Part shown: positions 28,875-38,676 of the stretch, in pieces
How the letters are laid out: each line of letters opens with the position of its first letter
Numbering within the stretch: position 1 is the first letter of the stretch
Source of the DNA: Rheinheimera texasensis DSM 17496
GTDB lineage: Bacteria; Pseudomonadota; Gammaproteobacteria; Enterobacterales; Alteromonadaceae
Length of the DNA: 64,000 nucleotides
Direction of reading: 5' to 3'
Assembly (NCBI RefSeq): GCF_000711985.1
Contig: NZ_JONU01000007.1
Coordinates: forward strand, 682,001-746,000
Program-made: the position numbers and the translations under genes
The notes under the pieces: model-generated
The model's database searches: none
Told to the model about the DNA's origin: nothing
Seen by the model: only the letters and a program-made list of their open reading frames with translations

Positions 28875-30554
28875 TCAGCTGACCCATGGGTCTATCGCCA
28901 GCCGGTTGTCCTGCAATAAAATCTTGCTCGGGCCATGTTCACGTTTGACCGGTAACACCTCAGTCCCGAGCCGAAACTCAACACCGGCGTACATTTCCTG
29001 TTTCACCAACACCAGCACTTCAGCCATTTTGCTCAGCCGGTCGACCTCGAGCAGCTTCACATCTTCAATCAGCGCCAGTGCAATGGCTTTTTGCGCTTCG
29101 AAATCATCAACCAGATATTTCATCTGCTCCAGCGCGGCGGCGGAGCGCTCCTGCTGCTTCATCTGCTCCAGGGTTTGGCGTATCTGCTCCATTTCCTGTT
29201 TCACCATCGCTATGTTTTGTTTCAGCGCCTGCTGCTTTTCCAAAATAGGATCAATACGGCGATTCAGATTGATTTGCAGCGAACTTTCTGACAACGACCC
29301 CAGCACCCCCGCTTTCAGGCCGAAATCCAGATAGAACCGGCCACCAACGATTTTACCGTTTAATTTATCTTCAGCGCCGGCAATGACACTGCGCGCTGTA
29401 ACATCACAATGGTTAATTTGTTTGACGGCGATAAAATCACCCTGACATTCGACACGGGCATATTGTGCCAATGCGCAGCGAATACTACCGACCGCCCGCA
29501 CCACAGTACTAAAGTTTTCCAGGTTGGGTTCCTGTGCCGAAAACTGATGGCCGATGATAGCGCCACCAATTTGCACATCGCCACCCGATTCAATCAAAGC
29601 ACCTTCAGCAACCCCTTTGATAAAGATATTGCCGCCGGCAATTACTTTCATGCTCTCTGTGACGTCACCATTAACGATAACCGCGCCTTTAAACTGCACG
29701 TGACCTGTGCTCAGATCAACTTTTTTCACGGCGTAGACTTCATCAACCGCAGCACCGGCTTCCATCACTCGCGGCATGCCGTCCCGGCTGGCGATTAACA
29801 AATCCGGATCGACGGGGCTGATTTCGGTGCCTTCACCCGGCTTCAACTCTACCTGCTGACCATGCGGGGCCAACGTGATATCACCGCGCACTGAGACACC
29901 ATCAACGCCCTTGGTTGGTGGCAAACGGCGGATCACGGCGTCGCCGTTTTGCACTGAAGGGATAACACCAAAATCACGTAAATCAACTTTAGACTCGCTG
30001 ACCTGCAAAGGCCGGTTTGGCCGGACATTTAAACCTTCAACTAAGGCTTCAAAACGGGCATTTTGTCCTGGTTGCATTAGCCGGCCAATCGCAATGACTT
30101 GTGACGATTTGCTACCGGGTTCAGCCCGGCTGGCCGTGCCGACAAGCTGTACTATTGCTTCTTTTTGAAATCCAAAACTGACGCCCTGCTCCTGAGCGGA
30201 TTTCACCAGCTCATTGGCAGACACCGGCGCGCCGCCCCAGGCTGCAATGATTTCAGCCACCGCAGACATGCCATCAGCCGCTATCTGGATTGAAACCACA
30301 GCATCTTTGCGCTGAGCAATTTTACGGCGAATGACGACGCCTTCCTGCAGTTTGTTTAATTTGATATCGCTTTGCAGTGCCTGATAATCGCTCAGCAACT
30401 GGTTGATTTGTTCAGTGAGGATAAAACAGCGGCCGTAGCCTGCTTCTTGTAAAGCATCGCCTACGGCCTGAGCGGTCAGTTCATTTAATCCGACAGCAAT
30501 TTTGACTTCAATGAAATCTTGATCTTTGCCGAATTGCATAACGACTTTATTCAC
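28875..30554 (-). CDS. DUF342 (FapA-like) protein
   Basis: 559 residues. The first 170 residues form an alpha/beta part. The FapA/DUF342 beta-helix follows, with repeated short Gly-rich turns such as VIVNGDV, VIAGGNIFIKGVAEGALIESGGDVQIGGAIIGH. A long coiled coil (about 435-520) ends the protein. Cytosolic; FapA homologues in vibrios influence flagellar assembly and pole localisation, and others relate to polymer synthesis. The start is uncertain: GTG at 30554 or ATG at 30539, neither with a convincing ribosome site. It follows the unrecognised gene at 30652 by about 97 nt on the same strand. Confidence 0.82.
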   Translation of the reverse strand: MNKVVMQFGKDQDFIEVKIAVGLNELTAQAVGDALQEAGYGRCFILTEQINQLLSDYQALQSDIKLNKLQEGVVIRRKIAQRKDAVVSIQIAADGMSAVAEIIAAWGGAPVSANELVKSAQEQGVSFGFQKEAIVQLVGTASRAEPGSKSSQVIAIGRLMQPGQNARFEALVEGLNVRPNRPLQVSESKVDLRDFGVIPSVQNGDAVIRRLPPTKGVDGVSVRGDITLAPHGQQVELKPGEGTEISPVDPDLLIASRDGMPRVMEAGAAVDEVYAVKKVDLSTGHVQFKGAVIVNGDVTESMKVIAGGNIFIKGVAEGALIESGGDVQIGGAIIGHQFSAQEPNLENFSTVVRAVGSIRCALAQYARVECQGDFIAVKQINHCDVTARSVIAGAEDKLNGKIVGGRFYLDFGLKAGVLGSLSESSLQINLNRRIDPILEKQQALKQNIAMVKQEMEQIRQTLEQMKQQERSAAALEQMKYLVDDFEAQKAIALALIEDVKLLEVDRLSKMAEVLVLVKQEMYAGVEFRLGTEVLPVKREHGPSKILLQDNRLAIDPWVS

Positions 30555-30651
30555 GACAACATCACTTCAGGCAAACGGACATTGACGTTAATGAAACAAA
30601 AATCCGCCCTGAAAGCAAGTAAATGTGCGTTTGGGACTGTGAAAAGCAGTT

Positions 30652-30987
30652 TTAGATATAGTTTTCCTGATGCACCCGGATAAACAAATCTGTACCAACT
30701 TTGCTGTAATCTATTTTGTATTCTTTATTGTTTAAGGCCTGCACAAACAATAATGTTTTTGATTCGCCGAACACGTCTGAACTGCCGATATCAACTAGTT
30801 CCATATACCGCTCCTTGGCTTCAACCCGGTTTGCCGGTACAGGTTCATCAAACTTTTTCACGCCGGTGCGCGACACTATAACTACCGGATCGTTATCACC
30901 ATTGATAATGACCAGATCAAGTTTTTTCTGTTTGTGAATAATTGTATTGCGGCCACTGACCAGAAAAGGTCTTTCGTATGTACTCAT
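30652..30987 (-). CDS. Small protein of unknown function
   Basis: I do not recognise this gene. From the ATG at 30987 (GGTGA 8 nt upstream) it encodes 111 residues; a GTG 15 nt further up is an alternative. No signal peptide or membrane segment. Composition is charged and beta-prone: LDLVIINGDNDPVVIVSRTG, a middle segment with AKERYMELVDIGSSDVFGE and a C-terminal LFIRVHQENYI. It is somewhat AT-richer than its neighbours. Placed between a DUF2982-like membrane protein and the DUF342 gene on the same strand, it may share a transcript with them. Confidence 0.6.
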   Translation of the reverse strand: MSTYERPFLVSGRNTIIHKQKKLDLVIINGDNDPVVIVSRTGVKKFDEPVPANRVEAKERYMELVDIGSSDVFGESKTLLFVQALNNKEYKIDYSKVGTDLFIRVHQENYI

Positions 30988-31051
30988 CTGCGGATTCACC
31001 AAATCAGCTGGGGGGACTTTTTTGCATTATGAACCAGCGGTTTCAGTGTGT

Positions 31052-31795
31052 CTAGCCGTTGTTTTGTTGGGTAAAATTCAACCGTTGGCGGTTAATCTGC
31101 CGGCTGAACTCCTGCGCTGAGCAATCTTTGAAGTCGGCCGGGATCAGTAAGTCAACCTGCAGCAATTGCCGCAAATTTGCCATGCGCTGGCCGAACATGG
31201 CTTGGACGCCTTTGTAAAAACGCTGCGGCGTACGAAATTCTGTGGCATCCGCCAGATAGTCGCCGGCGCAGCGTCCGGTCGGACAGGCGCCCCCTGCTGC
31301 GGCAATGAGCACAGCACGTTGTTCAATTAACAAACGCACCGCCAGTCGCAGCGGGATGGTTTCGAGCAGCGCATCGTAGCTGTGCAGACGCACGCCAACC
31401 CAGGCCAGCTCCCGGCCTTGCAGTTCAAGCTGCTGTACATACGCAATCTGCTGCCAGGGTAAACGCCAGCTGCCTCTGGGATGATGGTAAATCAGCGCCT
31501 CATCGGTAGCCTCAACTAAAACCACCGGCGACGATAATTTTTTGATGCCAACAAAAGCCGCAACAGTTGTCAGCAAAAACCACAGCACCCAGGCCTGTGA
31601 ACTGGCTAAATCTGCGCGAACCGCCAGCAGCAACATGCCCAGCAAAAACATCAGGGCTGCGCTTAGAAACAACACTGCGCCGCCACGGGCAGACGCCGAA
31701 TAAAACTGGTTTGCCATTAAATTGATTTCAGATAGAAATACATCAATATGCTCATCAGAATGGTCCAGATCAGGTAAAACCGAATCATTCTGCAC
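31052..31795 (-). CDS. DUF2982-like membrane protein
   Basis: 247 residues. After an acidic N-terminus of about 35 residues come two transmembrane helices (about 38-60 and 68-86). Then follows a cytosolic domain with a PH-like opening (VVLVEATDEALIYHHPRGSWRLPWQQIAYV). I associate it with DUF2982, a family of Alteromonadales/Vibrionales membrane proteins of unknown function, but from memory of the pattern only. The start is a GTG with little Shine-Dalgarno support. It is divergent from the RND adaptor gene (126-nt gap). Confidence 0.6.
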   Translation of the reverse strand: MQNDSVLPDLDHSDEHIDVFLSEINLMANQFYSASARGGAVLFLSAALMFLLGMLLLAVRADLASSQAWVLWFLLTTVAAFVGIKKLSSPVVLVEATDEALIYHHPRGSWRLPWQQIAYVQQLELQGRELAWVGVRLHSYDALLETIPLRLAVRLLIEQRAVLIAAAGGACPTGRCAGDYLADATEFRTPQRFYKGVQAMFGQRMANLRQLLQVDLLIPADFKDCSAQEFSRQINRQRLNFTQQNNG

Positions 31796-31920
31796 CTTTC
31801 ACATTTTTTTTCTGTCATCTGCTGCCTCTGCCCAAATGATACGACCAATCTACCTTGTGCTGCGATAATACCGACATCCATTCTGACATCGATTCCCTAC
31901 AATACATCAGGTTTTACTGA

Positions 31921-32997
31921 ATGACACCGTTCGGAGTTTTGACATTGAATAAACATTCCCGCCTGATTTGGATCCTGCTGTTACTGTTAGCTTGCTTTTT
32001 GCTTTATCTGTTCTGGGACAGCAGCGCACCGGAGCAACAAAACCGCAGAGCCGACAGCAATATTTTCGTCACCACCAGTCAGGTACAAAGTGCACAAATT
32101 ACCCGCAATGTGGATGCTTTAGGCACAGCACTGGCTTATGACTCGGCACGTATCGTCAATGCCAGCAGTGATTATCTGATTGAACTGAATATCCGCGAAG
32201 GGCAACCGGTGAAAAAAGGCGATTTGATTGCCCGCTTCAACGACACCGAAGAGCGTGCCCGCATCGCCGAACTCAAAGCGCTGATGACGGAACAAAACCG
32301 CCAGCTGGCCCGGCTGAAAAACTTAACCCGTACTCAGGCTAGCGCGCAGTCATTGCTTGACGAGCAGCAGGCCAAAGTAAATGCCACGCAGGCCCAGCTG
32401 GATGCACTGGAAGCACGGCTCAGCGAGCTGGTGATCCACGCGCCATTTGATGGCGTGTTAGGCTTGCGTCAAGTCAGTAACGGCGCTTATCTGGCCAGTG
32501 GTACTGAACTGACGACGCTGGATGACATCAGCAAAATCCGCGTTGAATTTAATGTCGCTGAGCGTTACCTGGCGGCTTTGCAAACTGATATGCCAATCAG
32601 CGCAGACAACATTGCTTATGCCGGCCACTTGTTTCACGGCAAAGTCAAAGCGATAGACCCGCGGATTGACCCGGTCACCCGCTCGGTCAAAGTACATGCG
32701 GTCATCGACAACGCCGATTTAAAATTAAGGCCCGGCATGCTGCTGAACGTGCATGTTGAACTGGCAAAAACCGCCGTGGTGCAAATCCCGGAAAAAGCCG
32801 TGATGCCGCTGCAAAGTAAACATTATGTCTTTGTGGTGGAAGCCGGCGATAAAGTACGTCAGGTTGAAATTACTCCGGGCCAGCGTTTGCCAGGTTTAGT
32901 CGAGGTGGTCTCTGGCCTCAAAGCCGGTGATGAAATTGTCACGCAAGGCAGCCAGAAACTTCGCACTGGCGTCGTGATCACCAGAGCGGAGCAATAA
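31921..32997 (+). CDS. RND efflux periplasmic adaptor (membrane fusion protein)
   Basis: 358 residues. An N-terminal transmembrane anchor (about 14-34), with no lipobox, is followed by the HlyD/AcrA order: barrel-sandwich (NIREGQPVKKGDLIARF), an alpha hairpin of about 60 residues (LMTEQNRQLARLKNL...), the returning lipoyl half (VIHAPFDGVLGLRQVSNGAYL), a beta barrel and a membrane-proximal domain. It bridges the RND pump to an outer-membrane channel. Three nt separate it from the pump gene; no TolC-like gene is near, so a channel encoded elsewhere is expected. Confidence 0.92.
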   Translation: MTPFGVLTLNKHSRLIWILLLLLACFLLYLFWDSSAPEQQNRRADSNIFVTTSQVQSAQITRNVDALGTALAYDSARIVNASSDYLIELNIREGQPVKKGDLIARFNDTEERARIAELKALMTEQNRQLARLKNLTRTQASAQSLLDEQQAKVNATQAQLDALEARLSELVIHAPFDGVLGLRQVSNGAYLASGTELTTLDDISKIRVEFNVAERYLAALQTDMPISADNIAYAGHLFHGKVKAIDPRIDPVTRSVKVHAVIDNADLKLRPGMLLNVHVELAKTAVVQIPEKAVMPLQSKHYVFVVEAGDKVRQVEITPGQRLPGLVEVVSGLKAGDEIVTQGSQKLRTGVVITRAEQ

Positions 32998-33000
32998 CAG

Positions 33001-36000
33001 ATGCTGCTGTCTGATCTGTCGGTCAAACGACCAGTCTTTGCCACCGTAATTAATCTGGTACTGGTGATTTTTGGTATCGTCTGTTTCAGCATGTTGCCAC
33101 TGCGGGAATATCCGGACATCGATTCACCGGTGGTGACCATCAGCACCGATTATCCCGGTGCTTCGGCCGAAATTGTCGAATCGAAAATTACCCAGCCGCT
33201 GGAGGATTTAATCAGCGGCGTGGAAGGCATTATTAATATCAGTTCCAGCAGCCGCGTTGGCCGCTCGAACGTCATTATTGAATTTAACGTCAACAGAGAT
33301 ATCGACGCCGCCGCCAACGACGTACGCGAACGCGTGTCACGGATGATGGAAAGATTGCCGGATCAGGCGCGCCCGCCACAGGTGGTGAAAGCCAACGGCG
33401 ATGACGACACCATTGCCTGGTTTTTACTCAACAGCGATACCATGACCAACCTGGAACTGACCGATTACGCCAACCGCTATATTGTTGAGCGGTTTTCGGT
33501 GGTCGACGGTGTGGCACGGCTGCAAATTGGCGGTGAACGTAAATATGCGATGCGCATCTGGCTAAATAAAGACGCCATGGCGTCGCGCAATGTCACAGTC
33601 GCTGATATTGAAAACGTGCTGCGCAACGAAAACGTCGAATTGCCGGCAGGCAATGTGAAATCCAATGACCGCGATTTTATCGTCCGCGTTATTCGTACTT
33701 ATAAAACCCAGGATGACTACCGCCGGCTGGTGGTGAAAAAAGGCGACAATAATTATCTGGTCAGACTGGGTGAAATTGCTGATGTCACTTTAGCATCAGA
33801 AAACGAAGAAAGTGAATTCAGAAGTGACGGCAAAAACGTGCTGGGGATTGGCATTATCAAGCAGTCCAAAGCCAATACACTCGATGTGGTGCGCAATGTC
33901 CGCGCCGAAGTCGACCGCATCTCCGCCAGTCTGCCGCAGGGCACCACTATAGTACCGGGTTATGATTCCTCGTTATTTATTGCCGAATCAATCCATGAGG
34001 TTTATGTCACCCTTGGCATCGCCATGGTGCTGGTGGTGCTGGTGATCTTTGCCTTTTTGGGCAGTGTGCGCGCCACTTTTATTCCGGCCATTACAGTGCC
34101 TGTAGCGCTGATTGCTGCCGTCACCGTGCTGTATGCACTGGATTTTTCCATCAACTTACTAACCTTGCTGGCGATGGTGCTGGCGATAGGTTTAGTGGTC
34201 GATGACTCGATTGTCGTGCTGGAAAATATCTACCGCCGGATTGAACGTGGTCAGCCACCGTTGTTGGCCGCTTATCATGGCAGCCGGGAAGTCGGTTTTG
34301 CCGTGATCGCGACCACATTGGTATTGATAGCGGTTTTTGTACCGCTGGTGTTTATGCAGGGTGATTTAGGCAAGCTCTTTACCGAATTTGCTCTGGCGGT
34401 TGCGGCCGCGGTGGCGTTTTCAGCTATTGCGGCGCTGACTTTGTCGCCAATGCTCTGTAGCAAAATGCTCAAAGTACAGCCGGAAAAACGTGGTTTCAGC
34501 TTGTTTGTGCATAATGTGATGGAAAAAGTCGAGGCCGCTTACCTGCGCCAACTGCAGATGGTGACGACTGTACGCTGGCCAAGCTGGTTACTGCTGTTGT
34601 GTTGCATGGCAATCAGCGTATTTCTGGTATTTAAACTGCCGTCGGAATTATCGCCACAGGAAGACCGCGGTACCTTTTTTGTCATGATGAGCCCGGCCGA
34701 AGGCGCCAGCTATAAATCCAATCAGCAAAATATGCGGCTGATTGAAGATATCCTGCTGCCCTACTATGAAAAAGGTGAACTGAACCGTTTGTTAATCCGG
34801 GTGCCCGGTTTTGGCAACAGCGGCGGTATGGCGATTGTCGGCAGTGAAAACTGGCACAACGGCCAGCGCCGCACGCCAGAACTGATGCAGGAGATAGGTC
34901 AGAAGCTTAATAACCTGTCCGATGTGCGCGCCTTTACCAATATGCGCAGTGGCTTAACTGCAGGCCGTGGCGGCGGTGGTGGCGGCCGGCCGGTACAGTT
35001 TGTTATTCAGGGCAATACCTACGAAGAATTAGCAAAATGGCGCGATATCGTGCTGGCTAAGGCGCGGGAAAACCCAAATCTACAGATGCTAGACCACGAT
35101 TACAAAGAGACAGTACCGCAAATTCTGGTGGAAATTAACACAGAACGGGCGGCTGATCTGGGTATTTCAGTCGGTGTCGTCGGTCGGGCTTTAGAGGCGA
35201 TGCTGGGGGGCCGACGGGTCACGACATTCCTCGACCGCGGCAAAGAATATGATTTAATTCTCGAAGGCGCGGATACAGATTTCAGCGATCCGACCAGTAT
35301 CACCGGTGTTTATGTCCGCTCCAGCGGTTCCAATCAGCTTATTCCGCTAGATAACCTGGTGACGTTAAAAGAAGAAGCCACCTCGTCAACGTTAAACCGT
35401 TATAACCGGATGAGGGCTATCACTATCATGGCCAATCTGGCTCCGGGTTATAGCCTGGGTGAAGCGCTGGAATATCTCGAAGGCGTGGTTCGCACTGAGA
35501 TCAAAGATGTCGGCGGTATCGACTACAAAGGCGAGTCGCTGATGTATAAAAACAGCGGCGAATCAACGCTGCTGATTTTCGCGCTGGCGCTTATCATCAC
35601 CTATCTGGTGCTGGCGGCGCAGTTTGAAAGCTTTATCCATCCTTTTGTCATTATGCTGACGGTGCCGCTTGGTATGGCCGGCGCGCTTGGCGGGCTTTAT
35701 CTGGCTGGCATGACGCTCAATATCTACAGTCAGATTGGCCTGGTGATGATTATTGGTCTGGTGGCGAAAAACGGCATTCTGATTGTTGAATTTGCCAATC
35801 AACTGCGTGACACCGGCGTTGAATTCACCAGCGCTATCCATCAGGCGGCCGTGCAGCGCTTACGGCCTATTACCATGACAGCCTTTACTACGGTGATGAG
35901 CAGTATTCCGCTGATTATCACCTCAGGCCCTGGCTCTGAAAGCCGCATGGTGATTGGTATGGTAATTTGTGCCGGCGTTGGCGTTGCGACACTGCTGACA

Positions 36001-36105
36001 GTGTATATAGTGCCTGTGGCTTATGTCGCACTGGCGCGTAATACCGGCTCGCCGCAGGATATCGCCAAACAGTTACACAGTCTCGATAACAAAGCAGATC
36101 TGTAA
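33001..36105 (+). CDS. HAE1-type RND multidrug efflux pump
   Basis: 1034-residue inner-membrane proton/drug antiporter. Twelve transmembrane helices and two large periplasmic loops in the AcrB layout. The proton relay aspartates are D401 and D402 in GLVVDDSIVVLENIYRR, with the matching Lys in helix 10 (VAKNGILIVEFANQLRD). The second porter loop carries a run of six glycines (about 656-662). It belongs with MexI/MdtB-like pumps whose substrates vary; none can be read from sequence. Co-transcribed with the adaptor at 31921. Confidence 0.94.
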   Translation: MLLSDLSVKRPVFATVINLVLVIFGIVCFSMLPLREYPDIDSPVVTISTDYPGASAEIVESKITQPLEDLISGVEGIINISSSSRVGRSNVIIEFNVNRDIDAAANDVRERVSRMMERLPDQARPPQVVKANGDDDTIAWFLLNSDTMTNLELTDYANRYIVERFSVVDGVARLQIGGERKYAMRIWLNKDAMASRNVTVADIENVLRNENVELPAGNVKSNDRDFIVRVIRTYKTQDDYRRLVVKKGDNNYLVRLGEIADVTLASENEESEFRSDGKNVLGIGIIKQSKANTLDVVRNVRAEVDRISASLPQGTTIVPGYDSSLFIAESIHEVYVTLGIAMVLVVLVIFAFLGSVRATFIPAITVPVALIAAVTVLYALDFSINLLTLLAMVLAIGLVVDDSIVVLENIYRRIERGQPPLLAAYHGSREVGFAVIATTLVLIAVFVPLVFMQGDLGKLFTEFALAVAAAVAFSAIAALTLSPMLCSKMLKVQPEKRGFSLFVHNVMEKVEAAYLRQLQMVTTVRWPSWLLLLCCMAISVFLVFKLPSELSPQEDRGTFFVMMSPAEGASYKSNQQNMRLIEDILLPYYEKGELNRLLIRVPGFGNSGGMAIVGSENWHNGQRRTPELMQEIGQKLNNLSDVRAFTNMRSGLTAGRGGGGGGRPVQFVIQGNTYEELAKWRDIVLAKARENPNLQMLDHDYKETVPQILVEINTERAADLGISVGVVGRALEAMLGGRRVTTFLDRGKEYDLILEGADTDFSDPTSITGVYVRSSGSNQLIPLDNLVTLKEEATSSTLNRYNRMRAITIMANLAPGYSLGEALEYLEGVVRTEIKDVGGIDYKGESLMYKNSGESTLLIFALALIITYLVLAAQFESFIHPFVIMLTVPLGMAGALGGLYLAGMTLNIYSQIGLVMIIGLVAKNGILIVEFANQLRDTGVEFTSAIHQAAVQRLRPITMTAFTTVMSSIPLIITSGPGSESRMVIGMVICAGVGVATLLTVYIVPVAYVALARNTGSPQDIAKQLHSLDNKADL

Positions 36106-36112
36106 ACTTGCC

Positions 36113-36135
36113 GGGGCGCGGCTATGCTGCGCCCC
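36113..36135 (+). terminator. Possible terminator after the RND operon
   Basis: GGGGCGC (36113-36119) pairs with GCGCCCC (36129-36135), starting 8 nt after the pump stop. The following sequence is only moderately T-rich (ACTTTCTCC), so termination may be partial. The remainder of the gap to btuD holds a second imperfect GC hairpin near 36220-36240 and no B12-box. Confidence 0.4.
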
Positions 36136-36315
36136 ACTTTCTCCTTCCCGCACTTTCTTCACGGTTTGCCCCAATCGCTTTCCGTTCGATAAAACCTGCC
36201 TGAGCATTGCCTGGGACCGCCAGCTTCGCTGGGCGGCGCGTTGAATATTTGTTAGTATTCAGCATCCTCCTCGCTACAGACTCCGGACCCGCCGGCAGTT
36301 GCGGTGAAAAAACGC

Positions 36316-37092
36316 ATGTCAGATTTGTTGTTGCACTGTGCACAGCTTGAATTACGCCAGCCCGACGGTTTTAAGTTAGGGCCAATGAGCCTGCAGCTCA
36401 AATCCGGCAAACTGTACGGCCTGCTGGGCGCTAATGGCGCCGGTAAATCGACGTTATTGCAGTTATTCGCCGGACTAAAAAAGCCTGACAGCGGTCACAT
36501 CATACTGGCGCAACAAGCGCTGTCGGCTTATACCGCGACAACACGCGCGCGGCATTTAGCCTTTCTCAGCCAACAACAAGCACCGACCGAGATGACAGTG
36601 CGCCAGTTGCTGCATTTAGGCCTGTTACCGCATAAAGCGCTGTGGCAGCGTGATAACCAAAATGACCGCGATAACATCAATCGTGTCTTGCGTGATACCG
36701 GACTCAGCCAACAAGCCGACACGCTGCTTGGTCGTTTGTCTGGCGGAGAGCAGCAGCGCGCGCATCTGGCCCGCGTGCTGGTACAGCAAGCGCAGTTGTT
36801 ATTACTCGACGAGCCGGTTAATCATCTTGATATTCGCTTTCAGCACCAGCTACTGGCGACTTTGCGTCGCAGCGGCCTTTGTGTGCTCGCCAGTTTCCAC
36901 GACATCAATCTGGCCGCGACTTACTGTGATGAACTCATCCTGTTGCAACAAGGCCAGCTGATTGCTGCCGGCACACCACAGCAAGTGCTGCAGCCGGATT
37001 TGTTGCAGCAGGTGTTTGGCCGGCCTTGTCTGGTCGACCAAAGCCCTTTTACCGGTAGTTGCCGGGTCACTTTTGCGCCGGAGCCGATATGA
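36316..37092 (+). CDS. btuD: Vitamin B12 ABC transporter ATPase BtuD
   Basis: ATP-binding subunit of the BtuCDF cobalamin importer. 258 residues from the ATG at 36316 (an in-frame GTG lies 12 nt earlier). Walker A GANGAGKST (about 38-46), signature LSGGEQQR, Walker B LLLLDEPVNHLD and H-loop ASFHDINLAA. By sequence alone it could serve heme or siderophores; the B12 assignment rests on the cobO and btuF genes behind it. It overlaps btuC by four bases. Confidence 0.88.
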   Translation: MSDLLLHCAQLELRQPDGFKLGPMSLQLKSGKLYGLLGANGAGKSTLLQLFAGLKKPDSGHIILAQQALSAYTATTRARHLAFLSQQQAPTEMTVRQLLHLGLLPHKALWQRDNQNDRDNINRVLRDTGLSQQADTLLGRLSGGEQQRAHLARVLVQQAQLLLLDEPVNHLDIRFQHQLLATLRRSGLCVLASFHDINLAATYCDELILLQQGQLIAAGTPQQVLQPDLLQQVFGRPCLVDQSPFTGSCRVTFAPEPI

Positions 37093-38072
37093 ACAGTGCC
37101 TTCCGGCTTTTTCTCTGGTGTTGCCTGCTAGCCGCCAGCATGCTGGCGGCGCTGCAGATTGGCGCTGTCGATGTGTCACTCCCTTCGCTACTACTTGGGA
37201 GCCGCAGCGATGCGCTGCAAGCTGAGATCTTCTGGCAACTGCGGTTGCCGCGGGTGTTGCTGGCCGGGCTTGCCGGCGCGGCTCTGGCTGTTTGTGGCGC
37301 ATTACTACAGTTGCTGAGTCGCAATGCACTGGCTGATCCTTACCTGTTTGGCGTAGTGTCCGGTGCGGCGCTGGGTGCAACCATCAGCAGTTTATGGTTA
37401 CCCGCGCTGGCTTTGCCGGTGGCAGCCTTTGCCGGCGCTTTCTTTGCAATTCTGCTGGTGTTGGCTTTGGCGCAGCAGGCAGCCCGACAAGGCATGCAAA
37501 ATATCAGTACTTTGCTGTTGACCGGTCTTGCCGTGTCGTTTTTTTGCAGCGCCGTCGCGAGCTTGTTGCTGTACCACGCTGACAGCTTTGCCGCCAACCG
37601 CATCATGTTCTGGCTGATGGGCAGTTTAAGCCGGGCTGACTGGCCGGCAGTGCAACTGCTTTGTATCACGCTGACGCTGACGCTGGTGCTCTGCGCTTTT
37701 GGCCGGCGCCAGCTGACGGCACTGAATTGGTCTGATGATATGGCCAAAAGCTTAGGTGTTGCGGTTCAGCGCTGGCGGCTGGTGCTGCTGTTACTCTGCG
37801 CATTGTTAACTGCCGTTGTGGTGGCGTATTGCGGCGGTATTGGTTTTGTTGGCCTGATGATCCCGCATCTGGTCCGGCTGCTGTTCGGCAGTCAGGTGGT
37901 CCCGCTGTTGTTTGGCAGTGCCCTTTGTGGCGCCATTTTTCTGATCTGGGTCGACAGTGCTGCCCGTACTGTGCTGGCACCACAAGAACTGCCACTGGGT
38001 ATCTTAACCGCCTTGTGCGGCAGTATTTTCTTTTTGTTGTTATTAAGTCGCCGGAGTGCCAATGAATTCTGA
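37089..38072 (+). CDS. btuC: Vitamin B12 ABC transporter permease BtuC
   Basis: FecCD-type permease of 327 residues with about ten transmembrane helices. Family features: LRLPRVLLAGLAGAALAVCGALLQ near the N-terminus, NALADPYLFGVVSGAALGA, and GGIGFVGLMIPHLVR, the loop that contacts the ATPase. The start is an ATGA overlap with btuD; a longer frame reading inside btuD is rejected. Moves cobalamin from periplasm to cytosol together with BtuD and BtuF. Confidence 0.9.
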   Translation: MNSAFRLFLWCCLLAASMLAALQIGAVDVSLPSLLLGSRSDALQAEIFWQLRLPRVLLAGLAGAALAVCGALLQLLSRNALADPYLFGVVSGAALGATISSLWLPALALPVAAFAGAFFAILLVLALAQQAARQGMQNISTLLLTGLAVSFFCSAVASLLLYHADSFAANRIMFWLMGSLSRADWPAVQLLCITLTLTLVLCAFGRRQLTALNWSDDMAKSLGVAVQRWRLVLLLLCALLTAVVVAYCGGIGFVGLMIPHLVRLLFGSQVVPLLFGSALCGAIFLIWVDSAARTVLAPQELPLGILTALCGSIFFLLLLSRRSANEF

Positions 38073-38676
38073 AACCGAACAGCCTGATGACCAGAGCGGT
38101 CACCAAAAACGCCAGCAAAAACTCAAAGCGCAAGTTGATGCACGCATCGCCGCCGCCACCGAGGACAAAGGTTTGTTACTGGTGATCACTGGCAACGGCA
38201 AAGGCAAATCGACCGCCGGTTTTGGCATTGTCAGCCGCGCGACCGGCCATGGCCAAAAAGCAGCGGTGGTGCAATTTATCAAAGGTGGCTGGGCCTGTGG
38301 CGAGCGCAATTTACTGCAACAGCATGGTGTGCCTTTTGCCGTGATGGCAACCGGTTTTACCTGGGAGACACAAAACCGCGACACCGACCGTGCCGCCGCG
38401 CAGCAAGTCTGGGCCGAAGCCCGGCAATTCCTGGCAGACCCAGACATTCAGCTGGTGTTGCTCGATGAGCTGACTTATATGGTCGCATACGATTATCTTG
38501 ATTTGGACGAAGTGCTGGCAGTGCTCAAAGCCCGCCCATCACAACAACATGTTGTGATCACCGGCCGGGGCTGTCACCGTGCGCTACTAGAACTGGCCGA
38601 TACCGTCAGCGAAGTACAAAACGTCAAACATGCATTTGATGCCGGCATCCGTGCTCAGCAGGGAGTGGACTGGTGA
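38062..38676 (+). CDS. cobO: Cob(I)alamin adenosyltransferase (CobO/BtuR)
   Basis: Transfers the adenosyl group of ATP to cob(I)alamin or corrinoids, giving the coenzyme form after uptake. 204 residues. P-loop GNGKGKST (about 44-51), followed by VVQFIKGGWACGERNLL, MATGFTWETQNRD and LLDELTYMVAYDYL, all close to E. coli BtuR. The ATG at 38062 has CGGAG about 6 nt upstream and overlaps btuC by 11 nt. Its stop sits in the first unit of a 15-bp repeat that carries the btuF starts. Confidence 0.94.
   Translation: MNSETEQPDDQSGHQKRQQKLKAQVDARIAAATEDKGLLLVITGNGKGKSTAGFGIVSRATGHGQKAAVVQFIKGGWACGERNLLQQHGVPFAVMATGFTWETQNRDTDRAAAQQVWAEARQFLADPDIQLVLLDELTYMVAYDYLDLDEVLAVLKARPSQQHVVITGRGCHRALLELADTVSEVQNVKHAFDAGIRAQQGVDW

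Noticed and set aside
36106-36315. Possible cobalamin riboswitch before btuD
   Set aside because: I looked for the B12 box and the conserved aptamer pieces on the plus strand and found none; only GC-rich hairpins are present.
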